Made by a program: the position numbers and the translations under genes. A stretch of DNA of 64,000 nucleotides from Caulobacter vibrioides (lineage in GTDB: Bacteria > Pseudomonadota > Alphaproteobacteria > Caulobacterales > Caulobacteraceae), in NCBI GenBank assembly GCA_001449105.1, contig LNIY01000002.1:48859-112858 (forward strand), given 5' to 3'. Positions 37,960 through 47,459 of the stretch are shown piece after piece (position 1 is the first letter of the stretch; each line of letters starts with the position of its first letter). The notes beneath the pieces are model-generated. The model worked only from the letters and a program-made list of their open reading frames with translations. It was not told the origin of the DNA and made no database searches.

Positions 37960-40368
37960 TTACCAGTTGTAGCTGAGCCGGGTGTAGAGGAACCGGCCGT
38001 TGAAGCCGAACGGCGAGTAGTTCGGGAAGCCGACCACGCCGCTGGTGCTGTTGACGGCCGCCGGCGTACGGTTGGGATATTCGTCGAACAGGTTGTTGGC
38101 GCCGACCGCCCAGGTGACCTTCTCGGCGAAGGTGCGGCGGGCTTCCAGGTCGATCACCGCCTTGCGGCCGGTCCAGTAGTCCAGCGAGGCCGTGGCGTTG
38201 GGCTGCAGCACGGTGCCGTAGCCGGTCAGCTTCAGCGTCGCGCCCCAGGGGCCCTTGCTCCAGTCGCCGCTGGCCACGAACTTCGTGCGCGGGGTGCCGC
38301 GTTCGAAGGTCAGCACGTTGACGCGGGCGAACAGCGCCGGCGGGACCGGCAGCGACGACAGGGTGTTGGTCGTCGGCAGGCGGGTGACCTCGGTCTCGTT
38401 GTAGTTGCCCGCCAGGGTCAGGTCGAAGCGGCCGGCCTCGGCCGCGTCGAGGCGGTAGCGCACCACCACGTCCACGCCCTTGGTCGTGGTGTCGACGCCG
38501 TTGATGAAGAACCGCGCCGTGGTCACGCCGTAGGGCTGGAGCAGGGCGTAGATCGCCTGCTGGGTCGCCGTGCCGGTCGCGCTGCCCTGGATGTTCTCCG
38601 AGAGCACGATGCGGTTGTCGATGTCGATCTGGTAGGCGTCGACCGTCACCTCGAACGGGCCGCGGTGATAAACGAGGCCCAGCGAGTAGTTCTTGCTCTC
38701 TTCCGGCTCCAGCGCCTTGGCGCCCAGCACGGCCGAGATCGGGCTGGTGGCGGGGAAGGTGCCCACTTCAGTGGCCGTGCCGCCGATGATGTTGGTCGAG
38801 GTGGCGGTGAAGTACTGCTGCTGCAGGGCCGGGGCCCGGAAGCCGGTCGACACCGCGCCGCGCACGGCGAAGCCGTCGGCGATGTCGTAGCGGGCGGCGA
38901 TCTTGCCGGTCGTCTTGGTGCCGAAGTCCGAATAGTCCTCGAAGCGCGCGGCCACGTCGACGTCCAGCTTGTCGGTCACCTGGCTGTCGAGGTCGACGTA
39001 GAAGCTGTAGTTGTCGCGGCTGACGTCGACGGCGTTGCTGGGGCGGAAGCCCGGGAAGCCCTGCGAGCCGGCCGCCAGGCCGTTGTAGCCGCCGTTGGCC
39101 CACGAGGCCTGCTCCCCGGCGACGATGTCGTAGCTTTCCTTGCGGTACTCGGCGCCGAAGGCCAGCGTGGAGGGCTGGGCGAAGGCGGCGATGGTCACCG
39201 GGCGGGTGACGTCCAGCGAGGCCACCGCCTGGCGGTAGCGCATCGAGCCGGCGTTGAACGAGGTCGGCGAGGCCGGCCCGTACGAGGCGTTCAGGCTGTC
39301 CTTGACGCCGTAGTCGATGTCGTTCTGGCCGTAGGTGAAGCTGGCGTCGATCGTGTAGGCGCCGGCCTCGCCCTTGGCGCCGAAGGCGGCGTTGTAGTCG
39401 TCGATGTCGGTGACGATCTTGGGCAGGAAGCCGCTGGGATAGATCGCCGGGATGTTGCCGGCGTTGTTGGACAGGCGTGGGAAGGCCGCGCTCTCGCCGT
39501 CGCGGTGCTGGTAGCCCAGCCAGCCATAGGCCTTCCAGGTCTCGCCGATCGGGACGCCGGCGTTGGCGAACAGCGACCTGCTCTCGACTTCGGCGTCGCC
39601 GTAGCGGCCGGTGACGATGCCCGGGCTGAAGGCCGACGACACGTCGCTGCGGTTGGTCGGGTTGCGCTTGGACCAGTCGGCGGTGACCGTCAGGTAGCCG
39701 TCCTCGCCGATGCCGAAGCCCTGCCAGACCGAGGCGGTGTAGGTGACGCCGTCGTTGGCCTTGCGGCCGTCGGTGTCGCGCGCGGTCTTCACCTCGGTGT
39801 CGTAGATCCCGTAGCTGGCGGTCGCGCCGCCGCCGCTGCGGGCCTCGCGCAGGCGCAGGTTGACGACGCCGGCGATGGCGTCCGAGCCGTACTGGGCCGC
39901 GGCGCCTTCACGCAGGATTTCGACGCGGTCTAGGGCGGCGGTCGGGATGGTGTTGAGGTCGAAGGCGGCCGAGCCGCGGCCGACCGAGCCGTTGACGTTG
40001 ACCAGGGCGGCGGCGTGGCCGCGCTTGCCGTTCAGCAGCACCAGGGTCTGGTCGGGCGCCAGGCCCCGCAGCGTGGCCGGGCGCACCGAGTCGGTGCCGT
40101 CGACGGCCGACGGGCGCGGGAAGTTCAGCGACGGGGCCAGGGTCGACAGCGCCTGGGCCAGTTCGGTCGAGCCCTGGCGGGTCAGGGCCTTGCTGTCGAC
40201 CACGTCGACCGGCGAGACGGTGTCGAGACGCGAGCGGCCCGCGGTGCGGGTGCCGGTGACGACGACTTCCTCGACGGCGGTCTGGTCGTCAGTGGTCTGA
40301 GCATGGGCGGTGGAGACGGCCAGGGCCGAAGCCGAGGCGGCGGCGAGCAGAAGCAGTTGAGTACGCAT
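37960..40368 (-). CDS. TonB-dependent receptor (outer membrane transporter)
   Basis: An 802-aa outer membrane protein. A signal peptide ends after STAHAQ (about residue 24). The TonB box region follows (EEVVVTGTR, residues 33-41), then the plug domain with VDVVDSKALTRQGSTELAQA, LRGLAPDQTLVLLNGKR and VEILREGAAAQYGSDAIAGV, then a 22-strand barrel ending YTRLSYNW with aromatic terminus. The plug resembles receptors of the sphingomonad/Caulobacter type that lack a carboxypeptidase domain; substrate unknown. It is bracketed by terminators on both sides and is a single-gene insert between rplI and dnaB. Confidence 0.93.
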   Translation of the reverse strand: MRTQLLLLAAASASALAVSTAHAQTTDDQTAVEEVVVTGTRTAGRSRLDTVSPVDVVDSKALTRQGSTELAQALSTLAPSLNFPRPSAVDGTDSVRPATLRGLAPDQTLVLLNGKRGHAAALVNVNGSVGRGSAAFDLNTIPTAALDRVEILREGAAAQYGSDAIAGVVNLRLREARSGGGATASYGIYDTEVKTARDTDGRKANDGVTYTASVWQGFGIGEDGYLTVTADWSKRNPTNRSDVSSAFSPGIVTGRYGDAEVESRSLFANAGVPIGETWKAYGWLGYQHRDGESAAFPRLSNNAGNIPAIYPSGFLPKIVTDIDDYNAAFGAKGEAGAYTIDASFTYGQNDIDYGVKDSLNASYGPASPTSFNAGSMRYRQAVASLDVTRPVTIAAFAQPSTLAFGAEYRKESYDIVAGEQASWANGGYNGLAAGSQGFPGFRPSNAVDVSRDNYSFYVDLDSQVTDKLDVDVAARFEDYSDFGTKTTGKIAARYDIADGFAVRGAVSTGFRAPALQQQYFTATSTNIIGGTATEVGTFPATSPISAVLGAKALEPEESKNYSLGLVYHRGPFEVTVDAYQIDIDNRIVLSENIQGSATGTATQQAIYALLQPYGVTTARFFINGVDTTTKGVDVVVRYRLDAAEAGRFDLTLAGNYNETEVTRLPTTNTLSSLPVPPALFARVNVLTFERGTPRTKFVASGDWSKGPWGATLKLTGYGTVLQPNATASLDYWTGRKAVIDLEARRTFAEKVTWAVGANNLFDEYPNRTPAAVNSTSGVVGFPNYSPFGFNGRFLYTRLSYNW

Positions 40369-40501
40369 GGAGTAATCCCCTCGAAACGCTGTCGGTCGGG
40401 GGCGCGTTCGCGTCTCTTCTGGCCGACAGGCGGTTATACGCGGTCAACCTGCGCGAACATGGATCGTCCTACAATCTGAGCAATTCTAGGTTTCGGCGCA
40501 G

Positions 40502-40531
40502 AAAAAAACGGCGCGGATTGCTCCGCGCCGT
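40502..40531 (-). terminator. Rho-independent terminator of the rpsF-rpsR-rplI operon
   Basis: Perfect 10-bp GC-rich stem (40522-40531 with 40508-40517) and a 4-base loop, followed on the minus strand by six more T (complement of 40502-40507). It is 30 bases after the rplI stop. Confidence 0.9.
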
Positions 40532-40561
40532 TTCTCATTCGTCTGCGAAGGTCCTGACGGA

Positions 40562-41143
40562 TCAGGCTTCGTAGTCGCCTTCTTGCGAGCCGGCGCCGCC
40601 TTCCAGGAGGTCCTGGGCGGCTTCTGCGTCGGCCAGACGCTCTTCTTCGAACTGCGAGGCGATGACGTTTTCGCCGCGCGCTTGGCGCTCGGCTTCGTCG
40701 GCGCTGCGCGCGATGTTGAGCGTGACCGTGACGGTCACGTCGGCGTGCAGCTTCACCTTCACTTCGTGGACGCCCAGCGTCTTGATCGGCTTGTCCAGCA
40801 CGATCATCGAGCGGTCGACCTTGCCGCCTTCGGCCTTGATGGCGTCGGCGACGTCGCGGCCCGCGACCGAACCGTACAGCTGGCCGCTTTCGCCAGCTTG
40901 ACGGATCATCACGTACTGCGTGCCGTCCAGCGCCTCACCGGACTTGCCGGCGGCTTCGCGGTTGCGGACGTTGCGGGCTTCGATCTCGGCGCGTTGCGCT
41001 TCGAAAGCCTTCAGGTTGTTCGAGTTGGCGCGGAGAGCCTTGTTGCGCGGCAGCAGGTAGTTACGGGCGAACCCGTCCTTCACCGTCACCACGTCGCCCA
41101 GGACGCCCTTGCCTTCGACTCGTTCGAGCAGGATCACTTTCAT
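40562..41143 (-). CDS. rplI: 50S ribosomal protein L9
   Basis: The 193-aa protein starts with MKVILLERVEGKGVLGDVVT and GFARNYLLPRNKALRA, the strongly conserved rRNA-binding N-domain of L9, linked by a helix to the C-domain (KTLGVHEVKVKLHADVTVTV). An acidic/Ala-rich extension of about 45 residues after that (ARSADEAERQARGENVIASQ onwards) makes it longer than E. coli L9 (149 aa), as in other alphaproteobacteria. Last gene of the rpsF-rpsR-rplI operon. Confidence 0.97.
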   Translation of the reverse strand: MKVILLERVEGKGVLGDVVTVKDGFARNYLLPRNKALRANSNNLKAFEAQRAEIEARNVRNREAAGKSGEALDGTQYVMIRQAGESGQLYGSVAGRDVADAIKAEGGKVDRSMIVLDKPIKTLGVHEVKVKLHADVTVTVTLNIARSADEAERQARGENVIASQFEEERLADAEAAQDLLEGGAGSQEGDYEA

Positions 41144-41156
41144 CGTGGCGTCTCCC

Positions 41157-41435
41157 TTACTTCACGACGTAGGGGAGCAGAGCCAGGAAGCGGGCGCGCT
41201 TGATGGCCTTGGCCAGTTCGCGTTGCTTCTTGGCCGACACCGCGGTGATGCGCGACGGCACGATCTTGCCGCGTTCGGAAACGTAACGCTGCAGCAGCTT
41301 CACGTCCTTGTAGTCGATCTTCGGAGCGTTGGCGCCCGAGAACGGGCAAACCTTGCGGCGACGGAAGAACGGGCGGCGGGCGCCGCCGGCGGCGGCGGCC
41401 GGAGCCGCGGCTTCGGGAGCAGTCGTATCGGTCAT
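41157..41435 (-). CDS. rpsR: 30S ribosomal protein S18
   Basis: A 92-aa protein with the S18 core: [51 protein letters not shown] and [11 protein letters not shown]. The N-terminal 20 residues are Ala-rich and non-conserved. It binds S6, encoded just upstream, on the 30S platform. 14 bases separate it from both rpsF and rplI. Confidence 0.97.
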   Translation of the reverse strand: MTDTTAPEAAAPAAAAGGARRPFFRRRKVCPFSGANAPKIDYKDVKLLQRYVSERGKIVPSRITAVSAKKQRELAKAIKRARFLALLPYVVK

Positions 41436-41449
41436 GATCTATTTCTCCC

Positions 41450-41866
41450 TTACGCTTGCGGAGCGAAGTCTTCGCGCGGGCGCTCAGGGCGTTCCGAACG
41501 CTCAGGGCGGTCCGAACGCTCGGGGCGATCGCTGCGCTCGCGGTCGCGACGGGCCAGAACCGGCGACAGTTCCAGGTCCAGTTCTTCCACGCGGATGGTC
41601 ATGAAACGCAGCACGTCTTCGTTGATCGACAGCTGGCGTTCCATTTCCTTCACCGCCGGCGCCGGGGCGTCGATGGCGAGCAGGGAATAGTGGCCCTTGC
41701 GGTTCTTCTTGATGCGGTAGGTGAGGTTACGCAGACCCCAGTATTCGATCTTGGCGATGTGACCACCGCCTTCTTCGATCAGGGTCTTGATTTGCTCGTT
41801 GAGAGCTTCGGCCTGTTGCGGCGAGATGTCCTGCCGCGCGATGACCACGTGTTCGTAGAACGACAT
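41450..41866 (-). CDS. rpsF: 30S ribosomal protein S6
   Basis: A 138-aa protein. Residues 1-100 are the S6 fold: [40 protein letters not shown] and the final [12 protein letters not shown]. Residues about 108-134 are a charged tail of repeated [14 protein letters not shown] units (Arg/Asp/Glu/Pro), unlike the Glu-rich tail that RimK modifies in E. coli. The reading frame remains open upstream to 42598, but ATG 41866 is the clear start, preceded by GGAAGAGGAAAAC. First gene of the operon. Confidence 0.96.
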   Translation of the reverse strand: MSFYEHVVIARQDISPQQAEALNEQIKTLIEEGGGHIAKIEYWGLRNLTYRIKKNRKGHYSLLAIDAPAPAVKEMERQLSINEDVLRFMTIRVEELDLELSPVLARRDRERSDRPERSDRPERSERPERPREDFAPQA

Positions 41867-42103
41867 GTTTTCCTCTTCCGTTATGGAAAGCGGCGCGGTC
41901 GACGGCGGAAGTCCGGCGGCCACGATGGATCCTGTGCGACGAGCGGGAAAATCCCGGCCCAATGAAGGGTTCGCGCAAGACCGCCTTCCGTGAGAGCGCG
42001 CGCTATTACAGGAAACCAGGCGTGTAGGCAAGGCTGGCGGGCGCTTGCGCCGACCCGGGTCGTTCGCGCATGGAGGGGGCGAGTTCCCGGGGGATCTGCA
42101 ATC

Positions 42104-42613
42104 ATGACTCGTTTCGCCGCGGCCGCCGCCGCTTTCGTCCTTGCTTTCGGCGTGTCCGGAGCGGCCTCCGCCGAGCCTTCGCCGCGCGCCAGGGAATTGG
42201 CCCATCGCTACATCGCCGTGCTCGACATGAAAAAGAGCGTCGCGCCGATGATGGACAACATGCTCGCGTCCCTGACCGAGCAGGAGCTGGCCGGAACCAA
42301 CCTGACGCCCGAGCAGCGCACCGTAGCCGCCAAGGCCATCCGCGACGCCTTCAACCAGAGCGTCGAGGCGGGCATGTTCGATCGGATGATGGTCGAGCTG
42401 GAGCCGCTGCTGGCCGAGACCTTCACCGAGGAGGAGTTGGAGGCCACCATCGCATTCTACGAAAGCGGGCCGGGCCGCTCGATGCTGGCCAAGATGCCGA
42501 TGTTCGGCCAGCGCTGGGGCGAAGCCATGGTCAAGTTCGTGCCCGAATTGCAGGCGGACCTGCAGCGGCGCATCCGCGAGAACCTCTCGGCGCTGCATCT
42601 CGAAGGGAAATGA
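42104..42613 (+). CDS. DUF2059 family secreted protein
   Basis: A 169-aa exported protein: signal peptide ending in GAASAEP (about residue 24), then an all-helical domain with conserved [40 protein letters not shown] and [20 protein letters not shown], which is the DUF2059 signature. The family is common in proteobacteria and its role is unknown; periplasmic location is inferred. The frame is open from 41990, but ATG 42104 starts the signal peptide. It is divergent from rpsF. Confidence 0.88.
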   Translation: MTRFAAAAAAFVLAFGVSGAASAEPSPRARELAHRYIAVLDMKKSVAPMMDNMLASLTEQELAGTNLTPEQRTVAAKAIRDAFNQSVEAGMFDRMMVELEPLLAETFTEEELEATIAFYESGPGRSMLAKMPMFGQRWGEAMVKFVPELQADLQRRIRENLSALHLEGK

Positions 42614-42670
42614 GGCTTTCGTCGCCGAAGGCAGCTTGCCGTTAATACCTAGGGTGGTTAGGGAAGGGGC

Positions 42671-43324
42671 ATGCGGGGTGCAACCGTGAGAAGCCTGATC
42701 CTTGGCGGCGCGTTCGCGCTGTCGATGACGGCTGCCCCGGTGCTGGCCCAGGCGATTAAGAAGCCCGACCTGTCGGTTTCGTCCAACGACGGCCGCTTCA
42801 CGGGCTATTCGGCCGCCTTGCCGCTCGACCTGTCGTCCGACGCCGAAAACACCACCTTCGTGGCCAAGGTCGCCGGCAGCATCGAGCAGCCCACCTACGA
42901 CTTCAATCTGAACATGACGGCCAAGGCCGAAGAAGGCCCCAGCCCTCGCGCCCTTGCGCTGGGCGCGTCGCTGAACAAGCGCGAGGCCGGCTTCCGCTCG
43001 TCGTTGTCGCGCCTGTTCGGGTTCGGCGACCTGCCGAAGTCCAACTATGTCAGCGTGTCGGTCGACATGAACGCCACGCGCTCGATGATCCTGCCCGCTT
43101 CGATCCCGATCGCCCGAGCCAACGTCCGCTCGGCCCTGACCCTGGACGGTCGCCAGATCGCCTCGATCGGCGTCGGCGGCGGCACGATGGGCGACGAGGG
43201 CGTCGACTTCAGCCTGATCCGTCCGTTCGACATCCCGGCCGAGTTCTCGGTCAGCGTCCGCGCCGAGGACGAACGCGTCCAGGACGGCCGCTTCATGGTC
43301 AAGCTGGTCAAGACCAACTGGTGA
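42671..43324 (+). CDS. Secreted protein of unknown function
   Basis: A 217-aa exported protein with a signal peptide ([20 protein letters not shown], cleavage near residue 27). The mature part is beta-rich with no membrane helix: [40 protein letters not shown] and a C-terminal sandwich ending [14 protein letters not shown] recognise no domain. GTG 42686 is an alternative start. It precedes a TonB receptor by 146 bases on the same strand and may act with it, but that is only position. Confidence 0.72.
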   Translation: MRGATVRSLILGGAFALSMTAAPVLAQAIKKPDLSVSSNDGRFTGYSAALPLDLSSDAENTTFVAKVAGSIEQPTYDFNLNMTAKAEEGPSPRALALGASLNKREAGFRSSLSRLFGFGDLPKSNYVSVSVDMNATRSMILPASIPIARANVRSALTLDGRQIASIGVGGGTMGDEGVDFSLIRPFDIPAEFSVSVRAEDERVQDGRFMVKLVKTNW

Positions 43325-43470
43325 CCGCCGGCGCAGCCGCGCCGCTTTCCCGACATCCGACCGTCAAGGCGTCTTGCGTCTGTCCGACCTGCGGGCGCCG
43401 GCGAGGGCGTGTTTGCGCCCGCTCGCGGGGCTTTACCTCCTGAACGCTCCACCAGAGGGGGAGCGGATAC

Positions 43471-45630
43471 ATGCGCAAGTCGGTTCTATGGGGCGTCTCG
43501 GTCGTGGCGGTGCTGGCCGGCGGGGCGCCGGCCCTGGCCCAGGAGGCGCCGGTCGCGGTCGAGGACCTGGTCGTCACCGCCCAGCGACGCGAGCAGAAGC
43601 TGCAGGATGCGCCGGTCGCGGTCAGCGCCTTCGGGGCCAAGGCCCTAGACCAACTGCAGATCACCCGCGCCGAGACGCTCGGGGCCGCCGTGCCCAGTCT
43701 CTATATCTCGCAGATCAGCGCCTCGCCCTCGACGGTGCAGGTCGCCCTGCGCGGCGCGCTGGACCAGACCGGCGGCATGATCACCTCCGAGCCGCCGGTC
43801 GGCATCTATGTCGACGACGTCTACCAGGCCCGCCTGTCGGTCGCGAACCTGGACCTCGCCGACGTCACGCGGGTGGAGGTGCTGCGCGGTCCGCAGGGCA
43901 CGCTGTACGGCCGCAACTCGATGACCGGGGCGCTGAAATACGTCACCCGCCAGCCCGACGGCGCGCCCGGCGGCTCGATCGAGGCCTCGTGGGGCGACTA
44001 CGGCCTGCAGCGTTACCGAGGCAGCGTCGGCGGCAAGGTCGCCGACCATGTCGGGGCCACGGCCTCGGCCCTGTTCTCCGAGCGCGACGGCTGGCAGCGG
44101 AGCACCGCCCTGAACCGCCGGGTCGGCGAGCGCCGCGACGCCGGCGTGCGCCTGGCGCTGGGCCTGATCGACACCGGCCCGCTCAGCGCGACGGTCTCGG
44201 CCGCCTACGCCCGCACCGACACCGATGGCCAGCACTTCTCGCCGCTGGATCCGGTCACTCTGGCGCCCCTGGCCGGCGGCGCGTTCGGCTCGACCCGTTC
44301 GCCTTTGAACACCGACACCAAGACCGAACAGAAGAGCCTGGCCCTGCACCTGGGCTATGACCTGGACGGCGTCCAGCTGAAGTCGATCACCGCCTACCAG
44401 CGCCTCGACGACCGCTGGACGCTGGACTTCTCGGGCGGCCTGGTCGCCGGTTCGGGCCTCGTCGCGGGCTTCCTGCGCGGCAGCGACACCGGCCAGGAGC
44501 AGGCCAGCCAGGAGATCCAGGCCCTGGGCGAGGCCTTCGACGGCCGCCTGCAATGGATCGGCGGCCTGTTCTGGTTCAAGGAAACCGGAACCCAGGTGCT
44601 GTCCGACACCATCGGCTCGGGCATCTACGGCCCGTTCCCGGTGCCGCTGCTGCCGACCACGATCCACGCGACCTCGGAAAGCATCGCCGCCTACGGCCAG
44701 CTGGAATGGCGCTTCACCGACCGTCTCAAGGGCTCGGCCGGGCTGCGCTGGACCAGGGACGAAAAGACCATCGCCGGCACGATCCAGGACGGCCTGGCGG
44801 CCTATCCGGCCAGCCTGACCAGCCGTTCAAACCAGGGCGAATGGAAGGTCTGGACTCCGAAGTTCAATCTTCAGTACGAGGCCGGCGACGACGTCATGGT
44901 CTACGGCACGATCGCCAGGGGATATCGCGCCGGCGGCTTCGTGGCCCTGTCGATCGCCGAGCCGTCGATCTTCACCAAGGCCTACGACCCCGAATCCGCC
45001 TGGTCCTACGAGGCGGGCGCCAAGATCGAGGCCTTCGACCGGCGCGCCCGCCTGAATCTGGCCGCCTATGTCCAGCAACTGAAGGACCTGCAGCAGAACG
45101 TCTTCAGCAACGGCTCGATCCTGACGCAGAACGCCGCCGAGGCGCGGATCGCGGGGCTTGAGGTCGAGGCCGCCGCCACGCCGGTGAAGGGCCTGGATCT
45201 CTTCGCCTCGCTGGCCCTGACCAACGCCGAGTACGAGAAGCTGGATCCCGCCACCGCCGCCGCTCAGGCCGGCGCCAAGACCCTGCCGCTGGTCTCCAAG
45301 GTCCAGGCCCAGCTCGGCGGCGCCTGGCGCATCGAGCCGCGGGCGCTGAAGGGCGGGGCGATCATCGTCTCGGCCGACTACAGCCATCGCGGCCCGCGCT
45401 ACGCCGAGGCGACGAACGCGCAGGCCGGCCGCATCGGTTCGGTCGACCGCGTCAACGCAGGCCTGGCCTGGGAATCGCCCTCGGCCGCCTGGCGGGTGTT
45501 CGTCCAGGGCCGCAACGTGTTCGACGCCAAGGACTACGTCTCGGGCGCGGTCTTCATCCCCGGCCTGATCGTCTACCGACTGGCCGACGAGCCGGCGATG
45601 TGGAGCGCCGGGGTGAAGGTGAAGTTCTAG
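43471..45630 (+). CDS. TonB-dependent receptor (outer membrane transporter)
   Basis: A 719-aa outer membrane protein with a signal peptide ending ALAQ (about residue 23), TonB-box-like VEDLVVTAQRREQKLQDAPV, plug motifs VEVLRGPQGTLYGRNSMTGA and VGIYVDDVYQARL, and a barrel ending in SAGVKVKF with Phe terminus. It belongs to the compact receptors common in sphingomonads and Caulobacter that import plant or environmental compounds; the substrate is not readable. GGGGGAGCGG precedes the ATG. It and the other receptor in this window are not close copies. Confidence 0.93.
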   Translation: MRKSVLWGVSVVAVLAGGAPALAQEAPVAVEDLVVTAQRREQKLQDAPVAVSAFGAKALDQLQITRAETLGAAVPSLYISQISASPSTVQVALRGALDQTGGMITSEPPVGIYVDDVYQARLSVANLDLADVTRVEVLRGPQGTLYGRNSMTGALKYVTRQPDGAPGGSIEASWGDYGLQRYRGSVGGKVADHVGATASALFSERDGWQRSTALNRRVGERRDAGVRLALGLIDTGPLSATVSAAYARTDTDGQHFSPLDPVTLAPLAGGAFGSTRSPLNTDTKTEQKSLALHLGYDLDGVQLKSITAYQRLDDRWTLDFSGGLVAGSGLVAGFLRGSDTGQEQASQEIQALGEAFDGRLQWIGGLFWFKETGTQVLSDTIGSGIYGPFPVPLLPTTIHATSESIAAYGQLEWRFTDRLKGSAGLRWTRDEKTIAGTIQDGLAAYPASLTSRSNQGEWKVWTPKFNLQYEAGDDVMVYGTIARGYRAGGFVALSIAEPSIFTKAYDPESAWSYEAGAKIEAFDRRARLNLAAYVQQLKDLQQNVFSNGSILTQNAAEARIAGLEVEAAATPVKGLDLFASLALTNAEYEKLDPATAAAQAGAKTLPLVSKVQAQLGGAWRIEPRALKGGAIIVSADYSHRGPRYAEATNAQAGRIGSVDRVNAGLAWESPSAAWRVFVQGRNVFDAKDYVSGAVFIPGLIVYRLADEPAMWSAGVKVKF

Positions 45631-45641
45631 ATTCCCTATCT

Positions 45642-45783
45642 CGTCATCCCGGAAGCCGCGCAGCGGCTGTCCGGGACCCAGGGGACTGGGCGCGGCGGGC
45701 GGATCAAGCGCCCAAAGCGCTCGCCGGGGCATTGCGGCCGCCCCTGGGTCCCGGCTCTTCGCTTCGCTACGGCCGGGATGACG
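45642..45783. repeat. Intergenic inverted repeat, family B (43-bp arms)
   Basis: Arms at 45642-45684 and 45741-45783 share perfect outer (CGTCATCCCGG, 11 bases) and inner (CCGGGACCCAGGGG, 14 bases) blocks in inverse order, with diverged centres and a 56-base loop. It fills the space between the convergent TonB receptor and peroxiredoxin genes, so a bidirectional terminator or REP-like role is plausible. It shares no sequence with family A. Confidence 0.8.
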
Positions 45784-45808
45784 ATTGAAGGGAGGGCGGG
45801 AAGTCGCC

Positions 45809-46345
45809 CTACTTCTTCTTGTAGGCCTTCACCGCTTCCATGGTCTTGGTCACGTGGCCCTGGAAGTTGAAGTCGCTGTAGGCCAGCAGGATCTTGCCGT
45901 CCGGCGCGATGACGTAGGAGGTGCGGTTGGACATGTTGTCCTTCAGCGGCAGCTTAACGTCGTAGTCCTTGATCAGGGCCGGGCTGGCGGCGGCCACGGC
46001 GAACTTGTCGCGGCAGTGCTCTTTGGAGAAGTCCTTGATCCGATCGACATTGCCGCCGGTGACGCCGATCACGGTGGCGCCCAGCTTTTCGAACTCGGGA
46101 GTCGCCTCGGCGAATTCGTGCGCCTCGGCCGTGCAGCCCGAGGTGTAGGCGGCCGGGAAGAAATAGAGCACCACGGGGCCCTTCTTCAGGGCCTTGCTGA
46201 GCTTGAACTCGAAGTCCTTGCCGGCCAGGGCGCCGGGGGCGGTGAAGTCGGGAGCCTTGTCGCCGGGCTTCAGGGCGGCGAGAGCCGGAGCGGCGGCCAG
46301 CAGGCTGAAGGCGGCCAGCGAGGCGGCGAGGGCGAGGCGTTTCAT
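45809..46345 (-). CDS. Exported thioredoxin-like peroxiredoxin (BCP/PrxQ type)
   Basis: A 178-aa protein with a signal peptide ending LAAAPALA (about residue 23), unusual for the mostly cytosolic PrxQ group. The catalytic region reads VVLYFFPAAYTSGCTAEAHE, with peroxidatic Cys71; a second Cys at 111 (KEHCRDKF) could resolve it. It likely reduces peroxides in the periplasm using an unknown thiol donor. A BCP family member by motif; the Pro-x-x-x-Thr/Ser-x-x-Cys catalytic spacing is retained. Confidence 0.9.
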   Translation of the reverse strand: MKRLALAASLAAFSLLAAAPALAALKPGDKAPDFTAPGALAGKDFEFKLSKALKKGPVVLYFFPAAYTSGCTAEAHEFAEATPEFEKLGATVIGVTGGNVDRIKDFSKEHCRDKFAVAAASPALIKDYDVKLPLKDNMSNRTSYVIAPDGKILLAYSDFNFQGHVTKTMEAVKAYKKK

Positions 46346-46514
46346 CTTACGGGCTCCGAGAGGGATTGTGCGTTCAGCTACGGCTTGGCCAGCAATGTGG
46401 ACGTGCCCCGACGGAAAGCAAGTATCGGCAAAACAGCGGTCCGGCTTGCCCAGTCACCGGCTTTCCCCTAACCCTCCGCGCCCAAGACATTGAATCTTAG
46501 AGGAGCGGGCCGTC

Positions 46515-47459
46515 ATGAGCATCGCCTTCATCTTCCCGGGGCAGGGCAGCCAATCGGTCGGCATGGGCGTCGAGCTGGCGGAGGCCTTCGCGTCCGCCCG
46601 CGAGGTGTTCCAGGAGGTCGACGACGCCCTGGGCCAGAAGCTGTTCCAACTGATGCGCGAAGGTCCCGAGGGCGACCTGACCCTGACCGAGAACGCGCAG
46701 CCGGCCCTGATGGCCGTCAGCCTGGCGGTCACCCGCACGCTGGAGAAGGAATTCGGCGTCGGCATCGACCGCGCCGCCTTCGTGGCCGGTCACAGCCTCG
46801 GTGAATACTCGGCCCTGGCCGCCGCCGGCGCCATCAGCCTGGCCGACACCGCGCGCCTGCTGAAGCTGCGCGGCCAGGCCATGCAGCGCGCCGTGCCGGT
46901 GGGCGAGGGCGCCATGGCCTCGCTGATCGGTCCCAAGACCGACATCGCCCTGGCCGAGGCCGCCGCCGCCGCCGGCTCGGAAGTCGGCGTCTGCGTCGTG
47001 GCCAACGACAACAACAACGGCAACGTCGTGATCTCCGGCGCCAAGGCCGCCGTGGACAAGGCAATCGAAAAGGCCAAGGAACTGGGCGCCCGCGCCATTC
47101 CGCTGAACGTCTCGGCGCCGTTCCACTGCCCGCTGATGCAGCCGGCCGCCGACGAGATGGCCGCCGCCCTGGCCAGCGCCACGATCCTGGCCCCGCGCGC
47201 GCCGCTGGTGGCCAACGTCACCGCCGCCCCGGTCCACGACCCGGACGTCATCCGCAAGCTGCTGGTCGAGCAGGTCACCGGCCGCGTCCGCTGGCGCGAG
47301 AGCATGACCTGGCTGGCCGGCGAGGGCGGCGTCACCCGCTTCGCCGAGGCCGGCGCCGGCAAGGTGCTGTCGGGCATGGCCAAGCGCATCGCCCCGGACG
47401 CCGAGGCGACCCCGCTGAACAGCCCGGCCGACCTGGAAGCCTTCGCCCAGTCGCTTTGA
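46515..47459 (+). CDS. fabD: Malonyl-CoA:ACP transacylase
   Basis: FabD loads malonyl groups onto ACP for fatty acid elongation. The 314-aa protein has FIFPGQGSQSVGMG at the N-terminus, the nucleophile Ser94 in GHSLGEYSAL, VVANDNNNGNVVISG and the catalytic-His region NVSAPFHCPLM. AGAGGAG precedes the ATG. The last residues, QSL and the stop, are part of a three-copy 15-bp tandem repeat (47449-47493). First gene of the fab cluster. Confidence 0.97.
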   Translation: MSIAFIFPGQGSQSVGMGVELAEAFASAREVFQEVDDALGQKLFQLMREGPEGDLTLTENAQPALMAVSLAVTRTLEKEFGVGIDRAAFVAGHSLGEYSALAAAGAISLADTARLLKLRGQAMQRAVPVGEGAMASLIGPKTDIALAEAAAAAGSEVGVCVVANDNNNGNVVISGAKAAVDKAIEKAKELGARAIPLNVSAPFHCPLMQPAADEMAAALASATILAPRAPLVANVTAAPVHDPDVIRKLLVEQVTGRVRWRESMTWLAGEGGVTRFAEAGAGKVLSGMAKRIAPDAEATPLNSPADLEAFAQSL

